Part shown: piece by piece, positions 14,902 through 15,028 of the stretch
Layout of the letters: each line of letters starts with the position of its first letter
Numbering within the stretch: position 1 is the stretch's first letter
Origin: Bacteroidota bacterium
GTDB taxonomy: Bacteria > Bacteroidota > Bacteroidia > Cytophagales > Cyclobacteriaceae
DNA length: 15,028 nt
Direction of reading: 5' to 3'
Assembly: GCA_023428695.1 (NCBI GenBank)
Contig: JAEYWY010000020.1
Coordinates: forward strand, 1-15,028
The notes under the pieces: model-generated
The model's input: the letters and a program-made list of their open reading frames with translations, nothing else
Told to the model about the DNA's origin: nothing
The model's database searches: none
Program-made: the position numbers and the translations under genes

Positions 14902-15028
14902 TTCCTGAGTTCCTCGCTGGGACACCCAAGATTTTTTTTAGATGTTAAATAATTTCAGCAGCTTTTGCTGCTCTTCGTTGGGTAAGTGTAGCCTGGATTC
15001 CTTTTGTTTAGAATAAGGTGTTGTAATT
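14902..15028 (-). repeat. Right arm of the 127-bp terminal inverted repeat
   Basis: This is the exact reverse complement of 1-127. It follows the precorrin-2 dehydrogenase gene after a 127-bp non-coding gap, so the sulfur operon ends shortly before the repeat. See the left arm for interpretation. Confidence 0.95.
14938..15027 (-). CDS. Second copy of the partial open frame in the right repeat arm
   Basis: This is the same 29-codon frame as 2-91, reading inward from the right end of the contig on the minus strand and ending at 14938. It is identical in sequence. It is a duplicate because of the inverted repeat, not an independent gene call. Confidence 0.3.
   Translation of the reverse strand: MTTPYSKQKESRLHLPNEEQQKLLKLFNI

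Noticed and set aside
1..15028. Linear plasmid or phage genome with terminal inverted repeats
   Set aside because: The ends are perfect inverted repeats, but the cargo is single-copy core metabolism and replication, with no plasmid or phage genes. The repeat length also matches an assembly k-mer.

Overview
The window looks like a complete contig from a Bacteroidota chromosome, most likely of the Cytophagales type. That assignment is inference. It rests on the exonuclease-DnaE fusion polymerase, the type-B succinate dehydrogenase order (cytochrome b, flavoprotein, iron-sulfur), a sulfite reductase of about 700 residues with a C-terminal helical extension, and several promoters that fit the Bacteroidota consensus (TTTG, about 18-20 nt, TAnnTTTG). 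Nearly all of it is core metabolism and replication. No CRISPR array, prophage, rRNA or tRNA was seen.

Layout. (1) The first and last 127 bases are exact reverse complements. Identity stops sharply at base 128, and the repeat carries the 3' end of an open frame. This looks like an assembly break at a dispersed repeat rather than a true linear replicon. (2) Minus strand, 183-4842: trx (thioredoxin) and dnaE (replicative polymerase with an N-terminal proofreading exonuclease), each with a recognisable promoter. (3) Plus strand, 5083-8756: a 35-residue membrane miniprotein, then the sdhC-sdhA-sdhB operon closed by a terminator. (4) Plus strand, 8893-10894: two lipoproteins that both carry an LPP20-like domain, closed by a strong terminator. 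(5) Plus strand, 11041-14774: a sulfur-assimilation operon of a siroheme sulfite reductase, uroporphyrinogen-III C-methyltransferase and precorrin-2 dehydrogenase/ferrochelatase. The last two make the siroheme the first one needs.

The most interesting feature is the leader of the sulfur operon. A candidate promoter (11041-11071) is followed by a 21-codon open frame in which 8 residues are Cys or Met, including three consecutive Cys codons. A strong intrinsic terminator (11208-11245) then precedes the sulfite reductase start at 11276. A bipartite 12-bp alternative pairing between the end of the leader frame and the terminator would exclude the terminator hairpin. This is the layout of a ribosome-mediated, cysteine-sensing attenuator. 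It is inferred from sequence alone.

Other points of note are loss of several canonical metal-ligand residues in the PHP domain of DnaE, the HEPN-like tail of the sulfite reductase, and the tandem LPP20-type lipoproteins of unknown role.
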